64,000 nucleotides of DNA from JBJXHC01 sp046160825 (GTDB taxonomy: Bacteria > Bacteroidota > Ignavibacteria > UBA10030 > UBA6906). The stretch is from positions 1-64,000 of the forward strand of contig JBJXHC010000097.1 in the NCBI GenBank assembly GCA_046160825.1, written 5' to 3'. A program made the translations under genes and the position numbers. The notes beneath the pieces are model-generated. The model did no database searches and was not told where the DNA came from. It was given only the letters and a program-made list of their open reading frames with translations. Below are positions 1-7,740 of the stretch, in pieces; the stretch's first letter is position 1; the number at the start of each line of letters is the position of its first letter.

Positions 1-1065
1 CACGTCCCGTTCAACAGGAATCTTGCCGGCATCCTTGATGATGCGGATGAGTTGATCCTTCGCCATCTTCATCGGACTGGTGGCACCGGCATCGTGGGCA
101 ATCTTCTCTCCACCGACTGTGCCGTCCATGTCATCTGCGCCGAAGTTGAGCGCCATGGCAGCAACTTCTTCCGTGAGCATCACCCAATACGCTTTGATGT
201 GCGGGAAATTATCCAGCATGAGGCGTGAGATTGCAATGGTCTTCAGGTCGTCAATGGCGGAAGTGAACTGGTTTTTCGGTTTGATGCCCGTGTCGCCCGG
301 CTGGAACGCCAGAGGGATAAACGTCAGGAATCCACCCGTCTCGTCCTGGGCCTCACGCAACTTGATCATGTGGATGAGGCGCTCTTCCAGGGTTTCGATA
401 TGGCCGTAGAGCAGCGTGCTGTTCGTGGGGATGCCGAGCTTGTGAGCCGTCCTGTGTACCTCGAACCATCCCTTCGCACCAATCTTCTGTGGAAAGAGAA
501 GTTTGCGCACTCGCTCCGAAAAAACCTCAGCCCCGCCGCCGGGCATAGTCCTGAGTCCCACTGCTTGAAGCTCGCGAAGGACCTGCTCCATCGGCATCTT
601 GAATTTCTTGTGAAAGAAGTCAATCTCAACCGCGGTGAATGCCTTGACGTCAGTGTTCGGAAACTTCTCATGAATCGAGCGGACGATATCGAGGTAGCGC
701 TCCCACGGCCAATCGGGTGGCATGCCGCCGGTGATGTGGACTTCGTGAATATCCGGCGTGATCTTGCCGAGGATTTCCTCCGTGCTCATCTCGTACGCAT
801 CGGGACGGTTTTTCTTCGTGGCGAAATCGCAGAACTTGCAGGCAAGAACACAGATATTGGTGTGTTCGATCTTCTGGTTCAGCACGAAATAGACAGCATC
901 GCCACTCTTCTGCTGCTGGACGTGGTGGGCCATCTTGCCGAGAGATAGAAAATCGTGCGTTTTGTAGAGTGTCAGGCCGTCTTCAAGATTTAGCCGCTGG
1001 CCGCGCTGGACTTTGTCCCAGATGGGTTGGAGAGAGTGATCTCTGAAACGAATGTCTGTTGTCAT
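1..1065 (-). CDS. mqnE: Aminofutalosine synthase MqnE, 3' end cut by window edge
   Basis: Radical SAM enzyme that joins 3-[(1-carboxyvinyl)oxy]benzoate to the adenosyl group of SAM to give aminofutalosine, the second step of the futalosine route to menaquinone; cytosolic. The protein shows the radical-SAM cluster Cys72-x3-Cys76-x2-Cys79 (CVLACKFCDF), a following GGMPPDW segment, and MPGGGAEVFSERV, which is typical of MqnE rather than the related MqnC. About 355 residues are visible and only a short C-terminus should be missing. Two in-frame ATGs two codons apart (1065 and 1071) are both possible; neither has a clear ribosome site. It lies downstream of ubiD on the same strand, separated by the repeat-bracketed DUF559 gene. 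MqnC is the main alternative, judged less likely. Confidence 0.9.
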   Translation of the reverse strand, partial: MTTDIRFRDHSLQPIWDKVQRGQRLNLEDGLTLYKTHDFLSLGKMAHHVQQQKSGDAVYFVLNQKIEHTNICVLACKFCDFATKKNRPDAYEMSTEEILGKITPDIHEVHITGGMPPDWPWERYLDIVRSIHEKFPNTDVKAFTAVEIDFFHKKFKMPMEQVLRELQAVGLRTMPGGGAEVFSERVRKLLFPQKIGAKGWFEVHRTAHKLGIPTNSTLLYGHIETLEERLIHMIKLREAQDETGGFLTFIPLAFQPGDTGIKPKNQFTSAIDDLKTIAISRLMLDNFPHIKAYWVMLTEEVAAMALNFGADDMDGTVGGEKIAHDAGATSPMKMAKDQLIRIIKDAGKIPVERDV

Positions 1066-1170
1066 GTACATCAGGATTGGTCAACAAAATTGAAAAGCTA
1101 TAACAATATAGCCAACTTGGGTTAAACAAGAAATATGGAGGCGGGTTTGAATTGCGGACACCAATCTTAC

Positions 1171-1291
1171 ATCACTTCCAATAGCTCTCCCCACTTCTCC
1201 TCCACCCTTTTCTTTACATCATCCATCATTCGAAGCGGATTGGGGTAGCCGGACTCCATGTCGCATCACTACCCATGATGCCTTTGTACAC
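1171..1291 (-). pseudogene. Decayed duplicate of the ubiD 3' end
   Basis: About 120 bases match the last 40 codons of the intact ubiD gene (2092-2212) with scattered substitutions. Read on the minus strand the copy keeps the VYKGIMG-DATW segment, then a one-base insertion in a C run (near 1190) breaks the frame. Similarity continues a few bases past the ubiD stop (GACACCA in both). The copy lies on the mqnE side of the DUF559 region, so the insertion or rearrangement that brought the repeats duplicated or split the ubiD tail. The 105 bases between this copy and mqnE show no other feature. Confidence 0.8.
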
Positions 1292-1341
1292 ACCCGGTTT
1301 TATGACACACCCCCGCCAAAAGGTGAAGCACTCCGGGCAGG

Positions 1342-1379
1342 CCTTCGGTTCCCCTCTCGAGAGGGGAATGTGTAATCCG
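1342..1379. repeat. 38-base direct repeat, copy 1, with 16-base palindrome
   Basis: Identical over 38 bases to 1884-1921. Its core CCCCTCTCGAGAGGGG (1351-1366) is a perfect palindrome. It opens the left repeat unit of the DUF559 region. Confidence 0.95.
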
Positions 1380-1450
1380 CGGATTGATTGCGCCTCAGCT
1401 TTTGGTTTCACGCAATCTCCAATCAAATACAAATCACTCCACGCCCGATC

Positions 1451-1472
1451 ATTCCCCTCTACAGAGGGGAAT
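1451..1472. repeat. CCCCTCT/AGAGGGG palindrome next to DUF559 stop
   Basis: ATTCCCCTCT, two bases, AGAGGGGAAT: an inverted repeat of 10-base arms. It is the inner palindrome of the left repeat unit and corresponds to the one at 1989-2009 in the right unit. It lies 26 bases past the DUF559 stop and could act as a hairpin in that transcript. Confidence 0.85.
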
Positions 1473-1497
1473 GTATGATGCTCGGGTTGTGGGTGTG

Positions 1498-1863
1498 CTA
1501 CTGATGATCCCTGATCCATTGTCGGATTGTTTCGAGCACCTTCTCCATTTGAAATTTCACATTGAGATCATCGAAACGGAGGAACCGGATTCCCAATGTC
1601 TCCAACCGCTTCTGACGTTGCTCGTCGTTCTGCTGATTGAACGCATGGCTGATGCCGTCTATCTCAATCGCGAGACGTAACACCGGACAATAGAAATCAA
1701 CAATGTACTCGTCAATTGGTTTCTGGCGATGGAAGTCGTAACCCATCATTTGCTTGCCTTTCAACTCTTTCCACAAAAGCACCTCAGAGAGTGTGCTCTC
1801 ACGACGAAGTTGCCGGGCAAATTCCTTAAGGCGCGGGTTGTAGTGGATGATGGGTTGTTTCAT
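1498..1863 (-). CDS. DUF559 (Vsr-like PD-(D/E)XK) endonuclease-domain protein
   Basis: A 121-residue protein of the DUF559 family, whose fold resembles very-short-patch-repair endonucleases; its substrate is unknown. Visible family marks are ESTLSEVLLWKEL (Glu27), the FHRQKPI strand, YIVDFYCP (Asp56), AIEIDG (Glu67, Asp69) and the RFLRF strand near the end. These acidic positions match the expected metal site. The ATG at 1863 is chosen because longer readings only translate the upstream palindromic repeat (LHIPLSRGEP). It is bracketed by two same-orientation repeat units and lies on the strand of the menaquinone genes, so it is probably co-transcribed with ubiD and mqnE. Family assignment is firm, function open. 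Confidence 0.88.
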   Translation of the reverse strand: MKQPIIHYNPRLKEFARQLRRESTLSEVLLWKELKGKQMMGYDFHRQKPIDEYIVDFYCPVLRLAIEIDGISHAFNQQNDEQRQKRLETLGIRFLRFDDLNVKFQMEKVLETIRQWIRDHQ

Positions 1864-1883
1864 GGCGTTACTTGTTACACACC

Positions 1884-1921
1884 CCTTCGGTTCCCCTCTC
1901 GAGAGGGGAATGTGTAATCCG
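1884..1921. repeat. 38-base direct repeat, copy 2, with 16-base palindrome
   Basis: Identical over 38 bases to 1342-1379, 542 bases apart. Its palindrome is at 1893-1908. It lies just upstream of the DUF559 start and is not part of the coding region. Confidence 0.95.
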
Positions 1922-1990
1922 TTTATGTGAAAGTCTCGGTTTTTGGTTCCACTTATTTCCACAACCAGATCACTCACTTTTCCAACGATT

Positions 1991-2033
1991 CCCCTCTCTC
2001 AGAGGGGATGTCACGCCGACGGCGTGACAGGGG
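1991..2033. repeat. Double palindrome at the right end of the DUF559 region
   Basis: CCCCTCTCTCAGAGGGG (1991-2007) is followed at once by TCACGCC-GAC-GGCGTGA (2011-2027), a perfect 7-base-arm hairpin, then GGGGTGTG. The left unit has the first palindrome but not the second. Both could form hairpins in the transcript between ubiD and DUF559. Confidence 0.85.
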
Positions 2034-2091
2034 TGTGTTGCTTAGCGATGCCTCGTAGAACAGAAAATAGTCAGCAAAATGTAGACACCAT

Positions 2092-3882
2092 TTACTTCCA
2101 ATAGCTCTCCCACTTCTCCTCCACCCTCTTCTTCACCTCATCCGTCATTCGGAGCGGATTGGGATAACCCTGTTTCCATGTCGCATCGATACCCATGATG
2201 CCTTTGTACACAGGACTGATACCGATGAGCTTTTGTTCGGTAAAGAGAATGTCGCGCTCACAGTCGAAGCGGGTGAAGACGCCCCAGATGTAATTTTCCA
2301 TGTCACGGATATCAACATCATCGCTTACGGCGGCAATGATCTTTATGCCGGGGAGTTCGGTGTGCTTCACAAGTTTTTCAATCAACGGCATGCCGTGTCC
2401 GCTAACCCTCACAAGCAACAGAGTATCATGAACGAGATTGATGTCGAGAATACGCGGGTCGAGGGACTTCAGATGCGGGATGTGGGATGAACGACGTTCC
2501 CTCGCATCGTTGGTCAGGGTTTTCCCATCTCCCGATCTCCCATCCAGTTTTCTCGTCGCATCAACAATCATCTTGCTGCCGAGGTTCATCTTGAAGCTGG
2601 TGAAGTCGAGTGTATCAAGCGGTACACGCGGAATCATCACAAAATCATAATGGGGATCGAAATGGTCACGCACGTTCTTCATCACCTCATCGAAGTTACG
2701 GACGTTGACTCCCTCCGACACAAGGATGATGCACTTGGTAAGCGAGAGCTGCCCGGTACCCATGAGTCCGAGGGCGGCCTTCATTGCCTCCTTCGCATAG
2801 CGCTGATCGACTGCGACGACAAGAAGATTGTGGAAACCTGCTTCATAGTAGGCCCACACGTCAGTCACCTCGGAATGAATGAGCTTCGCCAGCGGCCCGA
2901 GAATCATCTGCGTCGCATCACCGATCCACTTGTCTTCCATGGGAGGAATGCCCACAACTGTCGCAGGATAGACGGCATTGCGGCGACGCGTTATCGTTTT
3001 GATATGAAAGACCGGAAATTCCGCGGCGTGGGAGTAATGTCCGAAGTGATCGCCAAACGGGCCTTCCATTCTTCGCTCATGCAACGGAACGACACCTTCG
3101 AGAATGAACTCGGCATCTGCCGGTACGTCAATCCCAATCGACTTTCCCCTGGAAAATCCCGTCCGTTGGCCACGCAGGAAGCCAGCGAACATTGCTTCAT
3201 CGATATTTTCAGGGAGAGCGGCAACTGTTGCCAGGAGCAGTGCGGGATCCGTGCCAAGCGCAACCGCAAGCTCAAACTGCTTTCCGAGCTTCTCTGCCTG
3301 ATAGTAATGGAATCCCCCACCCTTCTGAATCTGCCAGTGCATGCCGGTGGTTTGCTTGTCGAACACATGCATCCGGTACATCCCTATGTTGCGCTTGCCT
3401 GAACGCGGATCGTATGTCACCACCTGCGGCAGTGTAATAAATCGTCCTCCATCTTCCGGCCAGCACGTGAGGATCGGAAGGTCATCGAGGTTTGGGGACT
3501 CAACTATCTCCTGCGAAATTGGTGACGAGGTTTTCTTTGGCCTGGACTTCAGGAGTCGGTTGACAAGACTCTTATGCTTGAGGAATGCAGATGGTTTCGG
3601 AGGCAATGCATCTTCAAGGAACCTGATCAACTCCTCGCCCAATTCCTGCGGGTGTTTTTGCAAGGCAAGCTCACATCGCTTCTCGCTTGCCAGTGTATTG
3701 ATGACGAGTGGAAACTTGGAGCCCTTGACGTTCTCAAAGAGGATCGCCGGTTTCTTCTCTTTGATCGCCCTTGTTGCGATCTCGGTTATTTCAAGGTAGG
3801 GATCGACTTCGACCTTGACGCGATGGAGTTCACCGACGGATTCGAGATAGCGGGCAAAGTCGCCGAGAGTACCAAAATGCAT
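2092..3882 (-). CDS. UbiD-family decarboxylase of the futalosine menaquinone pathway
   Basis: A 596-residue UbiD-family protein. These enzymes use prenylated FMN, made by the UbiX partner, to remove the ring carboxyl group; the length and the neighbouring mqnE, ubiX and ubiA homologues point to the menaquinone (MqnL-type) branch. Visible blocks are LPILTCWPEDGGRFITLP, a MHWQIQKGGGFHY segment, MEGPFGDHFGHYSHAAEFP holding the acidic cofactor-site residues, and YPATVVGIPPMEDKWIG. Near residues 455-475 there is a low-complexity stretch (DARERRSSHIPHLKS) that looks like an in-frame expansion. The ATG at 3882 sits about 47 bases below a promoter at 3936-3964. A decayed second copy of its last 40 codons lies 0.9 kb downstream. 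Confidence 0.9.
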   Translation of the reverse strand: MHFGTLGDFARYLESVGELHRVKVEVDPYLEITEIATRAIKEKKPAILFENVKGSKFPLVINTLASEKRCELALQKHPQELGEELIRFLEDALPPKPSAFLKHKSLVNRLLKSRPKKTSSPISQEIVESPNLDDLPILTCWPEDGGRFITLPQVVTYDPRSGKRNIGMYRMHVFDKQTTGMHWQIQKGGGFHYYQAEKLGKQFELAVALGTDPALLLATVAALPENIDEAMFAGFLRGQRTGFSRGKSIGIDVPADAEFILEGVVPLHERRMEGPFGDHFGHYSHAAEFPVFHIKTITRRRNAVYPATVVGIPPMEDKWIGDATQMILGPLAKLIHSEVTDVWAYYEAGFHNLLVVAVDQRYAKEAMKAALGLMGTGQLSLTKCIILVSEGVNVRNFDEVMKNVRDHFDPHYDFVMIPRVPLDTLDFTSFKMNLGSKMIVDATRKLDGRSGDGKTLTNDARERRSSHIPHLKSLDPRILDINLVHDTLLLVRVSGHGMPLIEKLVKHTELPGIKIIAAVSDDVDIRDMENYIWGVFTRFDCERDILFTEQKLIGISPVYKGIMGIDATWKQGYPNPLRMTDEVKKRVEEKWESYWK

Positions 3883-3935
3883 AAACGGAAAGAGATTCGG
3901 GTTATGATGCGATGCAGTGAAGATAATTGGAACTT

Positions 3936-3964
3936 AAGATAGAAGGGATTTGAGGGAGATGCAA
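3936..3964 (-). promoter_or_regulatory. Sigma70-type promoter for ubiD
   Basis: TTGCAT, 17 bases, TATCTT on the minus strand. The -35 overlaps the last bases upstream of the cyclase stop, so ubiD can be transcribed on its own. Predicted start about 3929, giving a leader near 47 bases. Confidence 0.5.
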
Positions 3965-3967
3965 GCG

Positions 3968-6028
3968 TTAGAGACGTGTTTGTATATGCGGGATTCCCAT
4001 CTTGTCTACTACTGCTTTGAAACGGGGGTGTGATCGTAACGAATCGAATACCGGGTCCACCTGGAGGAAGACGAGCATACCGTCTCGCTCGGTCAATGCT
4101 TGCTCCAACAAGTCGAGGGCACGTTGGTTCTCGCCGAGTCCCAGATACGCGACCACTTTCCAGTACGTGGCAACATATTCATTCTGTGACTTCTCTTCCA
4201 ATAGGTCCAGCATTGTCATTGCGTCTTCCCTCATCCCGGAAAGCGCGTACGCATGACACATTGCCGCAATCGCGATCGGGTTTCTACCGCTGAAGATGCT
4301 TGCCATCGAGAACCAATAGCGTGCTGAATCAAGTATCTGTTTTTGCTCGTACGCCCCTCCCAATGGGAGGTATGCCAACGCGAACATGGGATCAAGCTGC
4401 AAAACGCCTTTGAATGTTTCGATGGCTCTATCGTATCGACGTGAAAAATACAGTGTCAGCCCGGCATCAGACCGAATAGCAGCGGAATTGGGGTCGAGTC
4501 GCAAAGCAAGTTCGCCCTCCGCAATCGCCTCGTCAAATCTTCCTGCTGCTGTGAGCAGCAGGCCATACCAACTATGCGCCCGTGCACTGCTGGGATTCAG
4601 CTCGATTGCCCGCTTGAACTCAGCCTCTGCCCGCGACCAATCCCAGTCGTAGTGCATCAGTGAAAAGGCAAACGATGTATGGACTTCGGACAGTCCATCG
4701 TCAATCATCATTGCCTTCAGAGCCGCCTCTCTAGCTTTCACGTACGTCTTTTGGGGAGGGAGAATATTGAAGTCACCGAGAACCATGTATGCATCCGCCA
4801 GTCCGGCATATGCAAGCGCGTAGTTGGGGTCCGCAGCAATTGCCTGCTCAAAGTAGGCGATGCTTTTCTTTAATGTATCCGGAGGAAGTCGCTTGTTCCA
4901 AAGATAGCGACCACGCAGGTACAGGTCGTATGCCTGGAGGTTCTCGGTCTGTTTGTTTGCGAGACGGTCCTCCTCTTCAGGAGAGATTTTGGCTTTCAAC
5001 TCGCGGGCGATTCTTGTTGCAACGTCGTACTGGATTGCAAAGATATTCGCGAGCCCTTGGTTGTATTCTCCTGCCCAGACCTGTTCATCTGTTGCCGCGT
5101 CAATCAAGTGCGCCAAGATGCGAACCGAGTCTCCTTCACGCCGGATACTTCCGTCCAGGATTGTTGAGACGTCAAGCTCCCGTCCGATTTCCTGGGGCTG
5201 CTTATCGGTGTTCTTGTATCTTCTCATGGACGTCGGTGAGATCACGCGCAGATGTTTGATCTTTGAAAGCTGGGCAATCACATCTTCCGTAATGCCGTCG
5301 CTGAAGTACTCATTTTCCTGCGCTCCACTCATATTCTTGAACGGCAATACTGCGACCCCGAACGCACTTTTCGATTCCGATCTGAAAAAAACCAGTAGTA
5401 CAACAATCACAATAGCCGTTACCACTGCAGCCAAAGCATACGCTTTCTTCCTCCGTTTGCCAAAGAGCAACCGTCGAGAGACGCTGCTCCCCTTTTCCCA
5501 CGGAAGGGCAATGCGAAAAATATCCACGGATAGGGTGATGTTCTTCAGCTCACCCTGACCGAGACGTACAAGCGGAAGATCGATCTTGTTTTGGATTTGT
5601 CGGGCGACGTCCTCCGAGATACAGATTCCGCCGGGCACTGCAAGCGGCTCAATACGTGCAGCGATGTTGACGCCATCACCATGAACATTCCTGTCACGCT
5701 GAACCACATCGCCAAGATGAATTCCTATGCGCAACACAATGCGTTCATCATGTGATACCGTGGAGTTCCGCTCGTGAAGTTTCTTTTGGATTTCGACTGC
5801 ACAGCGGGTGGCATCGAGCGCACTCGGAAACTCAAGGAAGAAAGCATCCCCTGCTGTTTCAATCTCTTTACCGTGGTGTACTTCTACGAGGGGGCGAACG
5901 ATCCTGCGTGACTCATCCAAAAGCTCAAGCGCGAGCGACTCATTCTTCTGGGTAAGTGCGCTGTAGCCAACCATGTCGGTGAATACAATGGCTGCAAGTC
6001 TGCGCTGTTCCTTCGACTCTATGGTCAT
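3968..6028 (-). CDS. Class III nucleotide cyclase with TM, FlgO-like and TPR domains
   Basis: A 686-residue signalling protein. Residues 8-175 form a class III cyclase domain with metal Asp18 (FTDMVGYS) and Asp61 (AGDAFF), and transition-state Asn121/Arg125 (VNIAARIE). The usual purine-selecting Lys position before AGD is Glu57 (EIETAGD), as in guanylate cyclases, so the product (cAMP or cGMP) is uncertain. A membrane segment (about 197-215) follows, then a FlgO-like AVLPF...GITEDVIAQLSK domain (224-340), then TPR repeats to the C-terminus (about 365-680). The TPRs are thus on the far, probably periplasmic, side of the membrane. This layout is common for cyclases proposed to sense through TPR contacts. 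It has its own promoter at 6111-6139 and sits between the ubiD and ubiX homologues without an obvious pathway link. Confidence 0.85.
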   Translation of the reverse strand: MTIESKEQRRLAAIVFTDMVGYSALTQKNESLALELLDESRRIVRPLVEVHHGKEIETAGDAFFLEFPSALDATRCAVEIQKKLHERNSTVSHDERIVLRIGIHLGDVVQRDRNVHGDGVNIAARIEPLAVPGGICISEDVARQIQNKIDLPLVRLGQGELKNITLSVDIFRIALPWEKGSSVSRRLLFGKRRKKAYALAAVVTAIVIVVLLVFFRSESKSAFGVAVLPFKNMSGAQENEYFSDGITEDVIAQLSKIKHLRVISPTSMRRYKNTDKQPQEIGRELDVSTILDGSIRREGDSVRILAHLIDAATDEQVWAGEYNQGLANIFAIQYDVATRIARELKAKISPEEEDRLANKQTENLQAYDLYLRGRYLWNKRLPPDTLKKSIAYFEQAIAADPNYALAYAGLADAYMVLGDFNILPPQKTYVKAREAALKAMMIDDGLSEVHTSFAFSLMHYDWDWSRAEAEFKRAIELNPSSARAHSWYGLLLTAAGRFDEAIAEGELALRLDPNSAAIRSDAGLTLYFSRRYDRAIETFKGVLQLDPMFALAYLPLGGAYEQKQILDSARYWFSMASIFSGRNPIAIAAMCHAYALSGMREDAMTMLDLLEEKSQNEYVATYWKVVAYLGLGENQRALDLLEQALTERDGMLVFLQVDPVFDSLRSHPRFKAVVDKMGIPHIQTRL

Positions 6029-6110
6029 TGCTGACCTAAACTAGGTGAGAATTGGGTGCTTTCGCTATGGGAGGATGGTTATGCAGTTAATGCACCCGAT
6101 TGCTGCGGCA

Positions 6111-6139
6111 AACATACCAAAGGGGAAGGTGAGAGTCAA
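6111..6139 (-). promoter_or_regulatory. Sigma70-type promoter for the cyclase-TPR gene
   Basis: TTGACT, 17 bases, TATGTT on the minus strand. Predicted start about 6104, giving a leader of about 76 bases before the ATG at 6028. Confidence 0.55.
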
Positions 6140-6222
6140 CAGGCAGAATAATGAGAAGGGAAGTGCTATGCTTCTATTCCAACATCGGGAGGGCTGGTTA
6201 CGTCGAGAGGGTTGTTAACATG

Positions 6223-6774
6223 CTATTCAAACTCCTCCGCTCGCCAACCTTTACCTCCATTCAGTCCAAGCTGTTTTAATACCTTGTCAGTATACGCCCC
6301 AACATATTCATCCACCGTCTTTGGTACGAAGTATAGTGGTGACGAAATCGGCATGATGACGGCTCCGTAGCCGGAGAGTCTCGCGCATTGTTCCAGCGAA
6401 AGCGTGGAGAGCGGAGTTTCGCGTACACAGATGATGAGCCTGTAGCGTTCTTTCAGACAGACCTGCGCAGTACGGGTGATCAGCGTATCGCCGATGCCGG
6501 AAGCAATCTTGCCAAGGGTGGATGTCGAGGCGGGGAGAATAACAAACGCATCAAAGTGATTCGAACCGGACGCCATCGGGGCCGTCAGGTCGTCATCAGA
6601 GAACGACCCTTTGATGTACGGCTTCAAGTCCTTCTCACTCATGTTAAGTTCATCGCGCAACAACACCTTGCCCCATGAGCTGACGATGAGGTACTTATCT
6701 GCCTCGCACTTCTTGAGGAAATCCAATGCATATACTGCACCAGACGAGCCGGTAATACCAACGACGATTTTCAT
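6223..6774 (-). CDS. ubiX: UbiX-like flavin prenyltransferase
   Basis: A 183-residue flavin prenyltransferase that attaches a dimethylallyl unit to FMN to make the prenyl-FMN cofactor of UbiD enzymes. Visible signatures are GITGSSGAVYA at the N-terminus (FMN phosphate loop), APMASGSNHFD, PASTSTLGKIASGIGD, and IICVRETPLSTLSLEQ. Length matches the family. It is the natural partner of the UbiD homologue in this cluster. It is the last gene of the minus-strand run guaA, four-helix-bundle gene, ubiA, ubiX, but is set 129 bases from ubiA by a repeat-bearing gap. Confidence 0.93.
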   Translation of the reverse strand: MKIVVGITGSSGAVYALDFLKKCEADKYLIVSSWGKVLLRDELNMSEKDLKPYIKGSFSDDDLTAPMASGSNHFDAFVILPASTSTLGKIASGIGDTLITRTAQVCLKERYRLIICVRETPLSTLSLEQCARLSGYGAVIMPISSPLYFVPKTVDEYVGAYTDKVLKQLGLNGGKGWRAEEFE

Positions 6775-6800
6775 GTTGATTGGATGCCTTCAAATGGAAT

Positions 6801-6881
6801 ACTGATTACACAGATGATACTGATTTCACAGATCGAATAAATCCCATCCTTTTTGATCCGCTCTTTCAGTGTCATCTGTGT
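6801..6881. repeat. Intergenic inverted and tandem repeat between ubiA and ubiX
   Basis: Arms ACACAGATGATACTGA (6808-6823) and TCAGTGTCATCTGTGT (6866-6881) are complementary with one mismatch and can form a 16-base-pair hairpin. The left side also holds two 15-base copies of ACTGATTwCACAGAT at 18-base spacing (6801 and 6819). This resembles simple intergenic repeats seen in many bacterial genomes; no protein is encoded. Confidence 0.75.
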
Positions 6882-6903
6882 TCTATTTTCTTTCGCGCGA
6901 ATC

Positions 6904-7737
6904 TCACACATAAACCCCTATCAAGACCATTGCAAAGACTGCAAACCCGGCCACGGCATTGATCTTGAAGAATGCCAGTTCCACGTCTTCGGCTTTTTTC
7001 TGTTCAAGATAAAGAAGATAGCCGGTGAGCAACAGCAGTGGCAGCGCCATCAACGAAAACACCGAATAGAAGAACAACGCTATCAGCAGTCCGAATGCAA
7101 CGAGATGAAAATAACCGGAAAACTTCAGTGCCTTCTCTCTGCCGAACCGTGACGGGAAGGAATACAACGATGCCTTCCTATCAAACTCCTCATCGAGTGT
7201 TGCGTAGATGATATCAAATCCCGCAACCCAGAATAATGTGAAGAGTGAAAGAATGGCCGGGGCAGGGAGATTCTCGAATGATGGCGAGACGGCAAACCAT
7301 CCGCCGAGTGGTCCCATAGCCAGTCCCAACCCGACTCCAAAATGCGCCAGAGGCGTGTAGCGCTTCATGGTCGGATAGACAATGAAGACGGCGAGAGGAA
7401 TCGGCGACATATAAAAACAAAAGTCAGAGATGAAATATGCCGAGCCGAAGTAGAGCGCAAGTCCTGCAATCATTACCCAGCTTGCTTCCCAGAGTGTCAT
7501 TCTGCCGCTCGGTAAATCACGCGTTGCCGTACGTGGATTCTTCGCATCGATGCGCCGGTCGATGATACGATTGAGAGCAAAGGCAACCGTACGCGCACCG
7601 GTAGCCGCAGTGAGAACAAGGATCATGATGCGAAGCGGGGGAACGGTGTCTCTCGCGGCAAGAAACACTCCACTGTAAATCAGAGGGAGAGAAAATAGGG
7701 TGTGTTCGATTTTTACAAAGGAGAAGAACTTGCGCAC
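6904..7737 (-). CDS. UbiA-family prenyltransferase (menaquinone, MqnP-type)
   Basis: A 277-residue integral membrane prenyltransferase expected to attach a polyprenyl chain to the aromatic menaquinone precursor. The two Asp-rich motifs that bind magnesium diphosphate are present: Asn56-x3-Asp60-x3-Asp64 (NRIIDRRID) and Asp182-x3-Asp186 (LDEEFD). Several hydrophobic segments span the chain, and its length suits the family. Gene context (UbiX, UbiD and MqnE homologues) favours the futalosine menaquinone pathway over ubiquinone. Its start lies 3 bases from the stop of the upstream four-helix-bundle gene. Confidence 0.9.
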   Translation of the reverse strand: MRKFFSFVKIEHTLFSLPLIYSGVFLAARDTVPPLRIMILVLTAATGARTVAFALNRIIDRRIDAKNPRTATRDLPSGRMTLWEASWVMIAGLALYFGSAYFISDFCFYMSPIPLAVFIVYPTMKRYTPLAHFGVGLGLAMGPLGGWFAVSPSFENLPAPAILSLFTLFWVAGFDIIYATLDEEFDRKASLYSFPSRFGREKALKFSGYFHLVAFGLLIALFFYSVFSLMALPLLLLTGYLLYLEQKKAEDVELAFFKINAVAGFAVFAMVLIGVYV

Positions 7738-7740
7738 AGA

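Larger units (their letters stand above)
1292..2040. mobile_element. Putative DUF559 repeat element (non-autonomous or recombination-derived)
   Basis: A segment between the decayed and the intact ubiD ends. It consists of a repeat unit, a DUF559 gene, and a second repeat unit in the same orientation. Each unit starts with the same 38-base sequence containing a perfect 16-base palindrome, followed by 60-70 bases that are weakly alike (both contain a TTTTGGTT block) and then a second CCCCTCT/AGAGGGG palindrome. No transposase and no classical terminal inverted repeats were seen. The mobile character is inferred from the duplicated ubiD tail and the repeat symmetry. Confidence 0.5.

Noticed and set aside
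1226..1519. A 97-codon minus-strand reading frame ending in VYKGIMG
   Set aside because: It only translates the 38-base repeat and the decayed ubiD tail; there is no start signal and no family match of its own.
1342..1921. Palindromic direct repeats as a CRISPR array
   Set aside because: Only two full copies 542 bases apart with a gene between them; no regular spacers and no cas genes.
2650..3402. A 250-codon plus-strand frame opposite ubiD
   Set aside because: It lies wholly antisense to well-conserved ubiD sequence and matches no family; long shadow frames are expected at this base composition.
3968..6028. Firm call of guanylate cyclase
   Set aside because: Glu57 is suggestive, but the second selecting position is neither the Cys nor the Asp of known types.
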